64,000 nt of DNA. It comes from Frigoribacterium sp. PhB160 (lineage in GTDB: Bacteria > Actinomycetota > Actinomycetes > Actinomycetales > Microbacteriaceae). Positions 18,709 to 27,552 of this stretch are shown here, piece by piece. The notes under the pieces are model-generated. The model was not told the DNA's origin. It saw nothing but the letters and a program-made list of their open reading frames with translations, and made no database searches. Within the stretch, counting starts at the first letter, position 1. Every line of letters begins with the position of its first letter. The translations under genes were made by a program, and so were the position numbers. The DNA lies in contig NZ_RKIE01000002.1 of the NCBI RefSeq assembly GCF_003751785.1, forward strand, positions 62,001 to 126,000, given 5' to 3'.

Positions 18709-19211
18709 CCTGGCGGCTGCGCCGCGCGACGCCGGACGACCTCGACGACGTCATGGCGATCGAGTCGTCGGTGTTCGTCACCGACGCCTGGTCGCGCGAG
18801 GGCATGCAGCACGAGCTCGCCTCGCCCGACGGCTGGTACCTCGTGGCCACGCCGGAGTCGGACGACACCCTCGTCGAGGGTTACGCCGGGCTCCAGGTGC
18901 TGCCGGGAGCACCCGACGCCGACGTGCAGACCATCGCCGTGCTGCCGCACGCGCGCGGTCGCGGCCTCGGCCGCACCCTGATGACGCAGCTGCTGAACGA
19001 GGCCCGGCGACGCGGCGTCCGCGAGGTCTTCCTCGAGGTGCGGGCCGACAACCCCGGGGCGCAGGCCCTCTACCTCTCGCTCGGCTTCGAGCAGATCGCC
19101 GTCCGCCCCCGCTACTACATGCCCGACGGCGTCGACGCGTTCGTCATGCGGCTCGCCGTCCCGGCGCCGACCACCCGCCCGGCCGACTCCGAGAGCGAGC
19201 AGATCGCGTGA
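18705..19211 (+). CDS. rimI: GNAT acetyltransferase, RimI-like
   Basis: 168 residues. GNAT fold with the acetyl-CoA loop [14 protein letters not shown] and [25 protein letters not shown]. RimI acetylates the N-terminus of ribosomal protein S18 in E. coli; the gene sits between tsaB and tsaD in many bacteria, which supports the name. Actual substrates in actinobacteria may be broader. The last 15 residues are Thr/Ser/Glu rich. Confidence 0.9.
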   Translation: MTWRLRRATPDDLDDVMAIESSVFVTDAWSREGMQHELASPDGWYLVATPESDDTLVEGYAGLQVLPGAPDADVQTIAVLPHARGRGLGRTLMTQLLNEARRRGVREVFLEVRADNPGAQALYLSLGFEQIAVRPRYYMPDGVDAFVMRLAVPAPTTRPADSESEQIA

Positions 19212-20302
19212 CCGCCACCACCGCCTCCCCGTCCGTCCCCGTCGCCGTCGAGGGCGGACCGCTCGTGCTCGGCATCGAGACGAGCTGCGACGAGACAGGC
19301 GTGGGCATCGTGCGCGGCACGACCCTGCTCGCCAACGTCATCTCGTCGTCGATGGACGAGCACGCCCGCTACGGCGGCGTCGTGCCCGAGGTCGCCGCCC
19401 GCGCCCACCTCGAGGCGATGGAGCCCGCGCTGCGCGCCGCGCTCGCCGAGGCGGGCGTCGGCCTCGACGAGCTCGACGCGATCGCCGTGACGAGCGGCCC
19501 CGGCCTGGCCGGGGCGCTCATGGTCGGGGTCGGGGCCGCGAAGGCGCTCGCCCTCGCGGCGGGCAAGCCGCTCTACGCCGTCAACCACCTCGTCGGGCAC
19601 GTCGGGGCCGACGTGCTGCGCGAGGACGGCAGCGACCTCGAGCTGCCGACCGTCGCCCTGCTCGTCTCGGGCGGCCACACGTCGCTGCTGCACGTGCGCG
19701 ACCTCGTCGACGACGTCGAGCTGCTCGGCGAGACCATCGACGACGCCGCCGGCGAGGCCTTCGACAAGGTCGCCCGACTGCTCGGGCTGCCCTATCCGGG
19801 CGGGCCGCAGATCGACCGCGCCGCCGTCGGCGGCGACCCGACGGCGATCCGCTTCCCCCGTGGGCTCACCCTCCCGAAAGACCGGGCGGCCCACCGCTAC
19901 GACTTCTCGTTCTCCGGCCTGAAGACCGCGGTCGCCCGCTGGGTGGAACGCCACGAGGCCGAGGGAGGCGCGGTGCCCGTCGCCGACGTCGCCGCCAGCT
20001 TCCGCGAGGCGGTCGCCGACGTGCTGCTGACGAAGGCGCTCGCCGCGTGCGCCGACCTCGGGGTGCCCCGCCTGCTGCTCGGGGGCGGCGTGGTCGCGAA
20101 CGCCCGCGTGCGCGAGCTCGCGACCGAGCGGTGCGCCGCGGCCGGGGTCGAGCTGCGCATCCCGCCGCTGTCGCTCTGCACCGACAACGGCGCGATGATC
20201 GCCGCCCTGGGGGCGCAGCTCGTGTCGCGGGGCCGGGCGCCGTCGCCCCTCGACTTCGGGGCCGACTCCACCCTGCCCGTCACCCAGGTGCAGGCCGTCT
20301 GA
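19208..20302 (+). CDS. tsaD: tRNA N6-adenosine threonylcarbamoyltransferase
   Basis: 364 residues from GTG 19208. Catalytic subunit of the t6A complex. [14 protein letters not shown], the metal-binding His pair in [38 protein letters not shown] and [11 protein letters not shown] are diagnostic. The start overlaps rimI. It ends the acpS-alr-alr2-tsaE-tsaB-rimI-tsaD run. Confidence 0.97.
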   Translation: MTATTASPSVPVAVEGGPLVLGIETSCDETGVGIVRGTTLLANVISSSMDEHARYGGVVPEVAARAHLEAMEPALRAALAEAGVGLDELDAIAVTSGPGLAGALMVGVGAAKALALAAGKPLYAVNHLVGHVGADVLREDGSDLELPTVALLVSGGHTSLLHVRDLVDDVELLGETIDDAAGEAFDKVARLLGLPYPGGPQIDRAAVGGDPTAIRFPRGLTLPKDRAAHRYDFSFSGLKTAVARWVERHEAEGGAVPVADVAASFREAVADVLLTKALAACADLGVPRLLLGGGVVANARVRELATERCAAAGVELRIPPLSLCTDNGAMIAALGAQLVSRGRAPSPLDFGADSTLPVTQVQAV

Positions 20303-20377
20303 CGCCGTCTGGCCAGGCGGACGGGGTCGCCGCCGCGTAGCATGTCGGTCACCGCACGATCAAGGAGACCACGGGAC

Positions 20378-20740
20378 ATGACCGACCAGTACCCGGCCCC
20401 CCAGGGCCAGCCCCAGCACAACCCCTACCAGGCCTCGGCGCCGCAGGGAGGCTACGGCGGAGCCAAGCCCCGCAACTCGCTGGCCCTCGTCGCGCTCATC
20501 CTCGGCATCGCCGGGTTCTTCACGGGCGGCCTCGCGAGCATCGGCGCGATCATCGTCGGTCACATCTCGCTGAGCCAGATCAAGAAGACCGGCGAGGAGG
20601 GCCGTCCGATGGCGCTCTGGGGCACCATCCTCGGCTACGTGGCCATCGCGCTGTGGATCCTCGCCGCGATCCTGTTCGTGGCCTTCGCCGCCGCGATCTT
20701 CAACAGCCCCGAGTTCCAGAACCAGTACAGCGGGTACTGA
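20378..20740 (+). CDS. DUF4190-type small membrane protein
   Basis: 120 residues: a Pro/Gln/Tyr-rich cytoplasmic head (about 1-35) and two membrane helices (about 38-65 and 82-108) flanking the polar loop SLSQIKKTGEEGRPMALWG. This helix-G-H-x-S-L-x-Q-I layout is the DUF4190 pattern, of unknown function. ATG 20378 follows AAGGAG at a good distance; TAGCAT at 20338-20343 is a likely -10. A longer relative of the same type lies directly downstream. Confidence 0.8.
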   Translation: MTDQYPAPQGQPQHNPYQASAPQGGYGGAKPRNSLALVALILGIAGFFTGGLASIGAIIVGHISLSQIKKTGEEGRPMALWGTILGYVAIALWILAAILFVAFAAAIFNSPEFQNQYSGY

Positions 20741-20895
20741 GTCCGCGCCGCCGTCGGCGGCCCGCGGCCTGAGGGTCGACTGGGCTCCGCCGACGGCCAC
20801 GTCGATACCATGACGGGGTCCGCGCCCACCGGCGCGGGCCCCGTCGTGCGTCGGCCCACCACCGGCGGCACCGTCCCCGCACAGGAAGGCTCCTG

Positions 20896-21921
20896 ATGGC
20901 CACCGACGACACGAACCCCGAGACCGGCCCGGCAGCGACGCCGCCGCCCGTCCCCACCCCCGGCCCCGCGTCGAGCTCGCCTCCGCTGCCGCCCACCGCC
21001 TACCCGGGTGCACCCTCCCAAGCCGCGGCACCCCCGCACGACGGCGGCGCGCCCAGCGCCGACCACCCGTTCGTGGCCCCCGGCTCGCGTCCTGCACCCG
21101 AGCAGCGCTCGCCGTACGCCGCGCCCGTCGCACCGGCCGTGCCTCCCGCCCCGGCGTCGGGGCCGTACGCGCCCTCGGCCGCGCCCGGATCGGCTCCGTA
21201 CGCCGCGCCTCCGGCGCCGGGTCAGGCGGGCCCCGGCCAGGGTCTGCCCGCCGGGCAGCCCCCGCAGCCGTACGGCGCGCCGCCGCAGCCGGGGGGCGCG
21301 GGCCAGCCCGCGTACGGGCAGCCGCAGGCCTACGGGCAGCCGCAGGCCTACGGCCAGCCACAGCCTCCGCAGTCGGCGCCGTACGGCCAGCAGCAGGCCT
21401 ACGGCCAGCCGCCTGCGTCCGCGCCCTACGGCCACGGTGCCCCACAGGCCCCGGGCCACCCGCCGCAGCAGGCGCCGTACGGCCAGCCCCAGCAGCAGGC
21501 GCCGTACGGCCAGCCCCAGCAGCAGGCGCCGTACGGCCAGCCCCAGCAGCAGGCGCCGTACGGCCAGCCCCAGCCCCGCACCGGCCCGCAGTACCCGTAC
21601 GCGCCCTACTCGTCGGCCGGTCCGTCGAAGCCGTCGACCGTCCTCAGCCTGCTGTCCATGATCGGCTCGATCTTCGGCGCCGTCATCTCGATCCTCGTGG
21701 TGACGTTCGGCATGGGCATCCTCTTCTCCATCGCGGGCGTGGTGCTCGGGCACGTCGCGCAACGCCGCGAGCCGCAGGGCCGCGGCTTCTGGCTCACCGG
21801 CCTGATCGTCGGGTACGCCGGCATCCTGATCGCGATCGTCGTCTGGATCGGCTGGTTCGCCTTCTTCGACTCCCTGTCGGGCTACGGCAGCTACGGCGGC
21901 GGCGACTACAGCGGCACCTGA
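20896..21921 (+). CDS. Pro/Gln/Tyr-rich DUF4190-type membrane protein
   Basis: 341 residues. Residues 1-~240 are a low-complexity Pro/Gln/Ala/Tyr region with repeated YGQPQ blocks, including four tandem QAPYGQPQQ units. The C-terminal ~90 residues hold two membrane helices around [20 protein letters not shown], the DUF4190 pattern also seen in the preceding gene. It ends [12 protein letters not shown]. Function unknown; disordered heads of this kind often recruit partners or condense. AGGAAGG gives the ribosome site. It converges on the methyltransferase gene. Confidence 0.78.
   Translation: MATDDTNPETGPAATPPPVPTPGPASSSPPLPPTAYPGAPSQAAAPPHDGGAPSADHPFVAPGSRPAPEQRSPYAAPVAPAVPPAPASGPYAPSAAPGSAPYAAPPAPGQAGPGQGLPAGQPPQPYGAPPQPGGAGQPAYGQPQAYGQPQAYGQPQPPQSAPYGQQQAYGQPPASAPYGHGAPQAPGHPPQQAPYGQPQQQAPYGQPQQQAPYGQPQQQAPYGQPQPRTGPQYPYAPYSSAGPSKPSTVLSLLSMIGSIFGAVISILVVTFGMGILFSIAGVVLGHVAQRREPQGRGFWLTGLIVGYAGILIAIVVWIGWFAFFDSLSGYGSYGGGDYSGT
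21469..21576 (+). repeat. 27-bp tandem repeat, four copies
   Basis: Three perfect 27-base units (21469-21549) plus a fourth that diverges at its end (21550-21576). Each encodes QAPYGQPQQ. In-frame units make this a likely length-variable site. Confidence 0.92.
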
Positions 21922-21950
21922 GCCCTGGGCCGAGGCTGGCCAGGCGTCGG

Positions 21951-23138
21951 CTAGGCCCGTTCGCAGAGCAGCGCGGTGTGCCGCCCGGCCACGCGGGTCA
22001 GCACGAGCGTGGCCGACCCCGTGCCCTGCAGCGACAGGCGCTTGCGGAACGCGGCGGGGTCGACGTCGACGCCCCGCTTCTTGATCTCGAGCCGCCCGAC
22101 GCCCCGCGACCGCAGCTCGCGCTTGAGGGTCTTCTCGTCGAGCGGCAGCGCCTCCACCACGCGGAACGCCTGCGCGAAAGGGGTGTCGACCGGCTCGTCC
22201 GAGCTGAGGTACGCGATGTCGCGACTGATGGTGCGGGCGCCGAGGCTGCGGGCGAGGTCGCCGATCAGGCGCGCGCGGATGACGGCCCCGTCGGGCTCGT
22301 AGAGCCATTCCCCGACGTCGCCGACCTCGACGTCCTCCGAGTCGGCCGGGGCGGTGAGCTCGGACGCTCCGGAGGCGCCGATCACGAGGGCGGACCGCCC
22401 CACCCCCGGTCGCGCGAGCGGGCCGAACCAGACGCCGACCTCGACGACCTCCCGGTCGACCGACACCCACTGGCACTCGGCGTCGCGCGGCAGCAGCTCG
22501 CGGTCGATGCCCGGGCCGAGCTTGACGCCGGTCGGGCGGTGCTCGGCGTGCGCGAAGGCGACGTCGAGCGACGGCGACCAGTCGGCGGGGTCGGCCAGCC
22601 GCGACGTGCCCGAGTGGCCGGCGGTGCGTCGGGCGGGGTCGAGGAAGACGCCGTCGACCTCGGCCAGGTCGACGGAGGCGGCGTCGGCGTGGAGCACGCG
22701 CGACGAGGCCCACGGGGCGAGGTTGTACGACGCCACGGCGGCGGTGACCTCGTCGCGGTCGACGGCGAGCACGTCGAGCTCGAGCGCGGCGAGCGCCATG
22801 GCGTCGCCGCCGACGCCGCAGCCGAGATCGGCCACGCGGGAGACGCCCGCGGCACGGAAGCGTCCGGCGTGCCGGGCGGCCACGGGGAGGCGCGTGGCCT
22901 GTTCCAGCCCCGCCTCCGTGAAGAGCATGCGGCTCGCGAAGTCGCCGAACTTCGTCGTCGCCCTCGACCTCAGCCGCGCCTGGCTCAGCACCGCGGCCAC
23001 CAGCGAGGGGGAGTGGCCCTGCTTGCGGAGCGCCGAGACCGTCGAGACGACGTCGTCGTCGGAGCGCCGCTCGGGCAGCGAGTCGAGCAGCCGCAGCCCC
23101 TCGGGGGAGAGGATCTCGAGCAGCTCGGTGGTGTCCAT
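21951..23138 (-). CDS. Class I SAM-dependent methyltransferase with THUMP-like C-terminus
   Basis: 395 residues from ATG 23138 ([14 protein letters not shown]), chosen over an in-frame upstream start at 23246 because that would lie inside the groES operator. The Rossmann core has [16 protein letters not shown] (motif I), [15 protein letters not shown] and VFLDPARRT, the catalytic-loop position. The C-terminal segment [14 protein letters not shown] resembles the THUMP-like domain of this actinobacterial family. Substrate unknown, probably an RNA. It diverges from groES, a neighbour often seen in actinobacteria. Confidence 0.82.
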   Translation of the reverse strand: MDTTELLEILSPEGLRLLDSLPERRSDDDVVSTVSALRKQGHSPSLVAAVLSQARLRSRATTKFGDFASRMLFTEAGLEQATRLPVAARHAGRFRAAGVSRVADLGCGVGGDAMALAALELDVLAVDRDEVTAAVASYNLAPWASSRVLHADAASVDLAEVDGVFLDPARRTAGHSGTSRLADPADWSPSLDVAFAHAEHRPTGVKLGPGIDRELLPRDAECQWVSVDREVVEVGVWFGPLARPGVGRSALVIGASGASELTAPADSEDVEVGDVGEWLYEPDGAVIRARLIGDLARSLGARTISRDIAYLSSDEPVDTPFAQAFRVVEALPLDEKTLKRELRSRGVGRLEIKKRGVDVDPAAFRKRLSLQGTGSATLVLTRVAGRHTALLCERA

Positions 23139-23169
23139 GGGCTCCAGTCTCGCCCATGCCCGACGGGGG

Positions 23170-23196
23170 TTGGCACTCGTGTTGACCGAGTGCCAG
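23170..23196 (+). promoter_or_regulatory. CIRCE operator 1 (HrcA site)
   Basis: Arms TTGGCACTC and GAGTGCCAG separated by 9 bases, close to the CIRCE consensus. It overlaps the -35 TTGACC of the groES promoter, so HrcA binding would block polymerase. Confidence 0.9.
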
Positions 23197-23210
23197 TTCA
23201 GCCCTACAGT
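23182..23210 (+). promoter_or_regulatory. groES sigma-A promoter
   Basis: TTGACC (23182-23187), 17-base spacer, TACAGT (23205-23210). It is sandwiched between the two CIRCE elements. Confidence 0.75.
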
Positions 23211-23214
23211 TGTT

Positions 23215-23241
23215 CTGGCACTCGCACGTGGCAAGTGCCAA
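23215..23241 (+). promoter_or_regulatory. CIRCE operator 2 (HrcA site)
   Basis: Arms CTGGCACTC and AAGTGCCAA separated by 9 bases, starting 4 bases after the -10, so it covers the transcription start. Confidence 0.88.
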
Positions 23242-23280
23242 CCCACGTTCTACGAAGTTCCGAGAAAGCAGAGGTCAACC

Positions 23281-23577
23281 GTGTCGGTCTCCATCAAGCC
23301 GCTCGAAGATCGCATCGTCATCCAGCAGGTCGAAGCCGAGCAGACCACGGCTTCCGGCCTCGTGATCCCCGACACCGCCAAGGAGAAGCCCCAGGAGGGC
23401 GAGGTCGTGGCGGTCGGACCGGGTCGCATCGACGACAACGGCAACCGCGTCCCCCTCGACGTCGCCGTCGGCGACAAGGTCATCTACAGCAAGTACGGCG
23501 GAACCGAGGTCAAGTACGCCGGTGAGGACTACCTCGTCCTCTCCGCGCGCGACGTGCTCGCCGTCATCGTCCGCTAG
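23281..23577 (+). CDS. groES: Co-chaperonin GroES
   Basis: 98 residues from GTG 23281: [16 protein letters not shown], the mobile loop around [19 protein letters not shown], and [27 protein letters not shown]. GroES caps the GroEL folding chamber. Regulation by heat through HrcA is indicated by two CIRCE elements. groEL does not follow: a terminator and rarD come next, so the chaperonin partner is encoded elsewhere. Confidence 0.98.
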   Translation: MSVSIKPLEDRIVIQQVEAEQTTASGLVIPDTAKEKPQEGEVVAVGPGRIDDNGNRVPLDVAVGDKVIYSKYGGTEVKYAGEDYLVLSARDVLAVIVR

Positions 23578-23598
23578 CCGGTCGACACGCACCACCGG

Positions 23599-23623
23599 AG
23601 GCCCCCGCCGAGCGCGGGGGCCT
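23599..23623 (+). terminator. Terminator after groES
   Basis: A 10-bp stem (23599-23608 with 23614-23623) with a 5-base loop, 22 bases after the groES stop, followed by T. It makes groES monocistronic. Confidence 0.8.
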
Positions 23624-23712
23624 TCGTCGTGCCCGGGGCGCCGACGGCCAGGGCCTCGACGGGTCGTGCCACCGGCGCCCCGGTGGCCGTGCCGGGCGTC
23701 GGCGGTGCGCCC

Positions 23713-23718
23713 TAGAGT
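23713..23718 (+). promoter_or_regulatory. -10 element of a probably leaderless rarD transcript
   Basis: TAGAGT, 6 bases, then GTG 23725. Confidence 0.5.
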
Positions 23719-23724
23719 CGTGAC

Positions 23725-24744
23725 GTGACCGCCGACCGCACCCGCGCCTCCTCCGCTCCCGCCCCCGGGGCGAGCCCGACCGGCGCGAGCCCCTCGGCGA
23801 CGGGCGCCCCGGCCGCGGCCGCGGCCTCGGGCTCCGGCCTCGCGTACGCCGTCTCGGCCTACGGGCTCTGGGGCGTCCTGCCGATCTTCTTCCTGCTCAT
23901 GTCGCCGTCGGGACCGTTCGAGATCGTCTCCTGGCGCATCCTCTTCTCGCTGGCCTTCTGCGTCGTCCTCCTCGCGGTCACGCGCGGCTTCCCGGCCTTC
24001 CTCGCCCTCCTGCGGCAGGGGCGGGTGGTCGGCATGATGTCGCTCGCCGGGGTGCTGATCGTCGTCAACTGGACGACCTTCATCGTCGCGACCCTCGCGG
24101 GGCACGTCGTCGAGGCCGCGCTCGGGTACTTCATCAACCCGATCGTCACGGTGCTGCTCGCCGTGCTCGTGCTGCGGGAGCGCCTCCGGCCCGTGCAGTG
24201 GGTCGCGATCGGGCTGAGCGCGGTCGCCGTGCTCGTCATCGCCGTCGGCACGGGGTCGGTGCCGTGGCCGTCGCTGATCATGGCCTTCTCGTTCGGCGCC
24301 TACGGGCTCGTCAAGAAGCAGATGGGCGGCCGGGTCGACGCGGTCAGTGGGTTGACCCTCGAGACGATGGCCGTCGCGCCGGTCGCGGCCGCCACCCTCG
24401 TCGTGCTGGCCGTGACCGGCATCGGCGGCGGGGTCGTCTTCGGCTCGGTCAGCGTGCTGCACACGCTCGTCGTCATCAGCTCGGGCGTCGTGACGGCCGT
24501 GCCGTTGCTGCTCTTCGCCGCCGCGGCCCGGCGGCTGCCGCTGGCCACCATCGGGCTGACGCAGTACCTCGCGCCGGTGCTGCAGTTCATCGTCGGGGTC
24601 GTGCTGCTCCACGAGCAGATGCCGACGAGCCGCTGGGTCGGCTTCGCGATCGTCTGGGCCGCCCTGATCATGCTCACGGTCGACGTCGTGCGGACGTCTC
24701 GACGGTCGTCGCGGCTGCGGCACGCGGTCGCGGCCGGAGGCTGA
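23725..24744 (+). CDS. rarD: RarD/EamA-family drug-metabolite transporter
   Basis: 339 residues with about ten membrane helices after an Ala/Pro/Ser-rich head of ~35. RarD landmarks: YAVSAYGLWGVLPIFF, FEIVSWRILFSLAF, NWTTFIVATLAGHVVEAALGYFINP (read in two parts), GLVKKQMGG and TQYLAPVLQFIVGVVLLHE. EamA proteins are export or exchange carriers; the substrate of RarD is not settled. It has its own promoter. The gene is followed by an A+T-rich 145-base stretch that leads into livK. Confidence 0.85.
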   Translation: MTADRTRASSAPAPGASPTGASPSATGAPAAAAASGSGLAYAVSAYGLWGVLPIFFLLMSPSGPFEIVSWRILFSLAFCVVLLAVTRGFPAFLALLRQGRVVGMMSLAGVLIVVNWTTFIVATLAGHVVEAALGYFINPIVTVLLAVLVLRERLRPVQWVAIGLSAVAVLVIAVGTGSVPWPSLIMAFSFGAYGLVKKQMGGRVDAVSGLTLETMAVAPVAAATLVVLAVTGIGGGVVFGSVSVLHTLVVISSGVVTAVPLLLFAAAARRLPLATIGLTQYLAPVLQFIVGVVLLHEQMPTSRWVGFAIVWAALIMLTVDVVRTSRRSSRLRHAVAAGG

Positions 24745-24889
24745 GGGCATGTCACGAATTGCTAACGAAACCCCGCGGTGATTCTCAGAACACACACCCG
24801 AAACAATCTCGCCCTAGTTTCTTCTCAATCGCGAGGACCGTCTGCCTAGTGGCGGCCCTGCTGTACGCGCTTCACGAAAGGGACCACGG

Positions 24890-26230
24890 ATGATCCGATC
24901 CACCAAGGGGCTGAAGGCGCTCGCGCTCGCAGGCGCCGCCTCCGTTCTGCTCGCAGCCTGTTCCACCACCTCGTCGTCCCCCTCCGACGACGGCAGCGCC
25001 TCGGCGTCCGCGTCGCAGAAGACCGACCCCGCAGCTTCCTGCGAGGCCCCCAGCAGCCCCGGCCAGGACGCGCTCCGCATCGGCACCATCCTGCCGAACA
25101 CGGGCACGCTGGCCTACCTGGCACCGCCCGCCGAGGCCGGCGTCGGCCTCGCCATCGAGGACATCAACTCGGCCGGCGGCGTGCTCGGCCAGGACGTCAC
25201 GGTCGACCCCGCGACCGACTCCGGCGACAGCAACGACCTCACCGTCTCGAGCGCGGCAGCGACGCAGCTGATCGACGCGAAGGTCCCCGTCGCGATCGGC
25301 GCCGAGTCGTCGAGCGTCACGCTCAACGTCATCGACCAGCTGACGGCCGCGTGCATCGTCGAGATCTCGCCCGCCAACACCGCCACCGCCCTCAGCGGGT
25401 ACTCGTCGTACTACTACCGCACCGCTCCGCCGGACTCGGTCCAGGGCAACGCGCTCGGCACTCAGATCGTCAACGACGGCCGTGCGAACGTCGCCTTCCT
25501 CGTCTTCAACGACACCTACGGCACCGGCCTGCGCGACACCGTCCAGGAGTCGATCGAGGCCTCCGGCGGCTCGGTCGTCTACGGCGGCACGGGCGACGGC
25601 CAGGAGTTCCCCCCCGGCCAGACCACGTTCTCGTCCGAGGTGACGGCCGCGCTGGCCACGAACCCCGACGCGATCGTCATCCTCGCCTTCGACGAGACGA
25701 AGTCGATCGTCCCCGAGCTCATCTCGCAGGGCGCCGACATCAGCACCGTCTACATGTCGGACGGCAACACGGCCGACTACAGCGAGGACTTCGACCCGGG
25801 CACCCTCACCGGCGCCCAGGGCACGATCCCCGGTGCGTTCCCCTCGACCGACCTCCAGTCGCGCTTCAAGGAGTACTACCAGCGCACCGCCGGCGCCGAG
25901 CTCGCCGACTTCTCGTACGCGCAGGAGTCCTACGACGCCACCACCCTCGCGGCCCTCGCCGCGGTCAAGGGCGGCGGCACCGACTCCGGCACGATCCAGG
26001 CCAACATGGCCGCGGTCTCGGGTGCGGACGGCGGCACCGAGTGCGCCACCTTCGCCGAGTGCGTGACGGCCATCGAGGCCGGCGACGACATCCAGTACAA
26101 GGGCCCGTCGGGCATCGGCTCGTTCGACGACCAGAACGACCCGTCGAGCGCCTTCATCGGCATCTACAAGTTCGACGAGAACAACGTCCCCGTCTACCAG
26201 ACGGCGGTCGAGGGCGCGGTCGCGAAGTAG
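24890..26230 (+). CDS. livK: Branched-chain amino-acid-type ABC importer, substrate-binding lipoprotein
   Basis: 446 residues. Lipoprotein signal peptide with lipobox LLAAC (Cys24), then a Ser/Ala-rich linker and a periplasmic-binding fold of the LivJ/LivK type (IGTILPNTGTLAYLAPPAEA, IGAESSSVTLNV, TAPPDSVQGNALG). The cell-surface lipoprotein would deliver an amino acid or amide to LivHM. Upstream 24745-24889 is relatively A+T rich, a likely promoter region, but no clear -35/-10 pair is seen; a GAAAGGGA ribosome site precedes ATG 24890. It faces the livHMGF operon, so binding protein and permease are transcribed separately. Confidence 0.92.
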   Translation: MIRSTKGLKALALAGAASVLLAACSTTSSSPSDDGSASASASQKTDPAASCEAPSSPGQDALRIGTILPNTGTLAYLAPPAEAGVGLAIEDINSAGGVLGQDVTVDPATDSGDSNDLTVSSAAATQLIDAKVPVAIGAESSSVTLNVIDQLTAACIVEISPANTATALSGYSSYYYRTAPPDSVQGNALGTQIVNDGRANVAFLVFNDTYGTGLRDTVQESIEASGGSVVYGGTGDGQEFPPGQTTFSSEVTAALATNPDAIVILAFDETKSIVPELISQGADISTVYMSDGNTADYSEDFDPGTLTGAQGTIPGAFPSTDLQSRFKEYYQRTAGAELADFSYAQESYDATTLAALAAVKGGGTDSGTIQANMAAVSGADGGTECATFAECVTAIEAGDDIQYKGPSGIGSFDDQNDPSSAFIGIYKFDENNVPVYQTAVEGAVAK

Positions 26231-26253
26231 CTCGACGACCCCGCTCCACCACG

Positions 26254-26283
26254 AAGGCCCCGATGCTCCGGCATCGGGGCCTT
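26254..26283 (+). terminator. Terminator after livK
   Basis: A perfect 13-bp stem (26254-26266 with 26271-26283), loop TCCG, ending TT, 23 bases after the livK stop. Confidence 0.87.
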
Positions 26284-26700
26284 CCCCGTGCGCCCTGCAT
26301 GCCCGTGCGGGGCCCTGCACGCCCCTGCATGGCACGGCGGCCCGTGCACGGCCCGGCGTGCCGCCTCTCGTCGCTCGGGCCAGCCCCCGGCGCTCGACCT
26401 CGCGGATTCGCGAGAGATCTGGTTCGCCGGGCCGCGCCTCCGGCCTGCCGCCGTGGCGCGCGCACCAGGCCCTCTCGCTCTCAGCTCGAGCGCCGGGACA
26501 GCCGGGGAGGCGCGGCCCGCCTCCGCGTCGCCGCCGCGGGTCCCTTCCGGTTTGGCGAGATCCGGGGCCCGGCCGCCCCGCGCCTCCCGCCTGCCGTGGC
26601 CGCCGAGCGGCCGACTCCTCCCGCTCTCCGGCACCCGGCCGAGCTGCACGGGCCCAGAGGCACGGCAGAGGCCACGCGCGACACCGGCCCCCGGGCACGG
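26284..26700. repeat. Repeat-bearing intergenic region between livK and livF
   Basis: The 533 bases from 26231 to 26763 have no gene I can support and are the longest non-coding stretch in the window. After the livK terminator come short CCTGCAYGCC-like repeats (26292-26345), then two degenerate ~43-base direct repeats (about 26414-26456 and 26557-26599, 143 bases apart), each with CCGCGCCTCC. An inverted copy, GGAGGCGCGG, lies between them at 26506. The stretch ends at the livF terminator. No promoter or RNA gene is evident. Confidence 0.6.
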
Positions 26701-26735
26701 CTGAGGCCCCGCACGACGAGCGTGCGGGGCCTCAG
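26701..26735 (-). terminator. Terminator of the livHMGF operon
   Basis: A perfect 15-bp stem (26701-26715 with 26721-26735) with a 5-base loop, 28 bases past the livF stop on the minus strand. Confidence 0.87.
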
Positions 26736-26763
26736 GGGACGCGCAGGGCGCGCGGCGAGCGGG

Positions 26764-27552
26764 TCAGTGCGACTCGTCGACGTCCTTCGCCAGCGTGCCG
26801 AGGTAGAGCTCGATGACCTTGGGGTCGTCCGCGAGCTCGCGTCCGGTGCCCGAGTAGGCGTTGCGGCCCTGGTCGAGCACGTAGCCGCGGTCGCAGATCT
26901 GCAGGCAGCGACGGGCGTTCTGCTCGACCATGATCACCGAGACGCCGGCCTTGTTGATGCGGCGGGTGCGGATGAAGGTCTCGTCCTGGCGAACCGGCGA
27001 GAGGCCGGCCGACGGCTCGTCGAGCAGCAGCACCTTCGGGTCCATCATCAGCGCGCGGGCCATGGCGACCGACTGGCGCTCGCCGCCCGAGAGCGACCCG
27101 GCGCGCTGGCTGCGCCGGTCGCCCAGCACGGGGAAGAGGTCGTAGATGTAGTCGAGCCGCTCCGAGAAGAGCTTCGGGCGGAGGAACATGCCCATCTGCA
27201 GGTTCTCCTCGATGGTGAGCGACGGGAAGACGTTGTTCGTCTGCGGCACGAAGCCGACCCCCGCCTGCACGAGCTTGTTCGCCTTGAGGTTCGTGATGTC
27301 CTCGCCGCCGAGCGTGACGCTGCCGGAGTGGATCTTCACGAGCCCGAAGAGCGCCTTCAGCAGCGTCGACTTGCCGGCGCCGTTCGGGCCGATGATGCCG
27401 ATCAGCTCGCCGGGGTAGCAGACCAGGTCGCACCCGTTGAGGATGTTGACCCCGGGCAGGTACCCGGCCGTGAGGTCGGTCGCGTTCATGATGGGCTCGG
27501 TGCCGGCGAACTTCTCCGTGCCGGGGTGCTTCACCGTCGTCGAGGCGCTCAT
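26764..27552 (-). CDS. livF: ABC importer ATPase LivF
   Basis: 262 residues from ATG 27552, overlapping the livG stop by 4 bases. One ABC domain: Walker A GPNGAGKSTLLKALFG, signature SLSGGERQSVAMARAL, Walker B VLLLDEPSAGLSP, followed by VSVIMVEQNARRCLQICDRG. It begins MSASTTVKHPG with a ~20-residue head before the domain. It pairs with LivG as the nucleotide-binding dimer of the LivHM permease. Confidence 0.94.
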   Translation of the reverse strand: MSASTTVKHPGTEKFAGTEPIMNATDLTAGYLPGVNILNGCDLVCYPGELIGIIGPNGAGKSTLLKALFGLVKIHSGSVTLGGEDITNLKANKLVQAGVGFVPQTNNVFPSLTIEENLQMGMFLRPKLFSERLDYIYDLFPVLGDRRSQRAGSLSGGERQSVAMARALMMDPKVLLLDEPSAGLSPVRQDETFIRTRRINKAGVSVIMVEQNARRCLQICDRGYVLDQGRNAYSGTGRELADDPKVIELYLGTLAKDVDESH

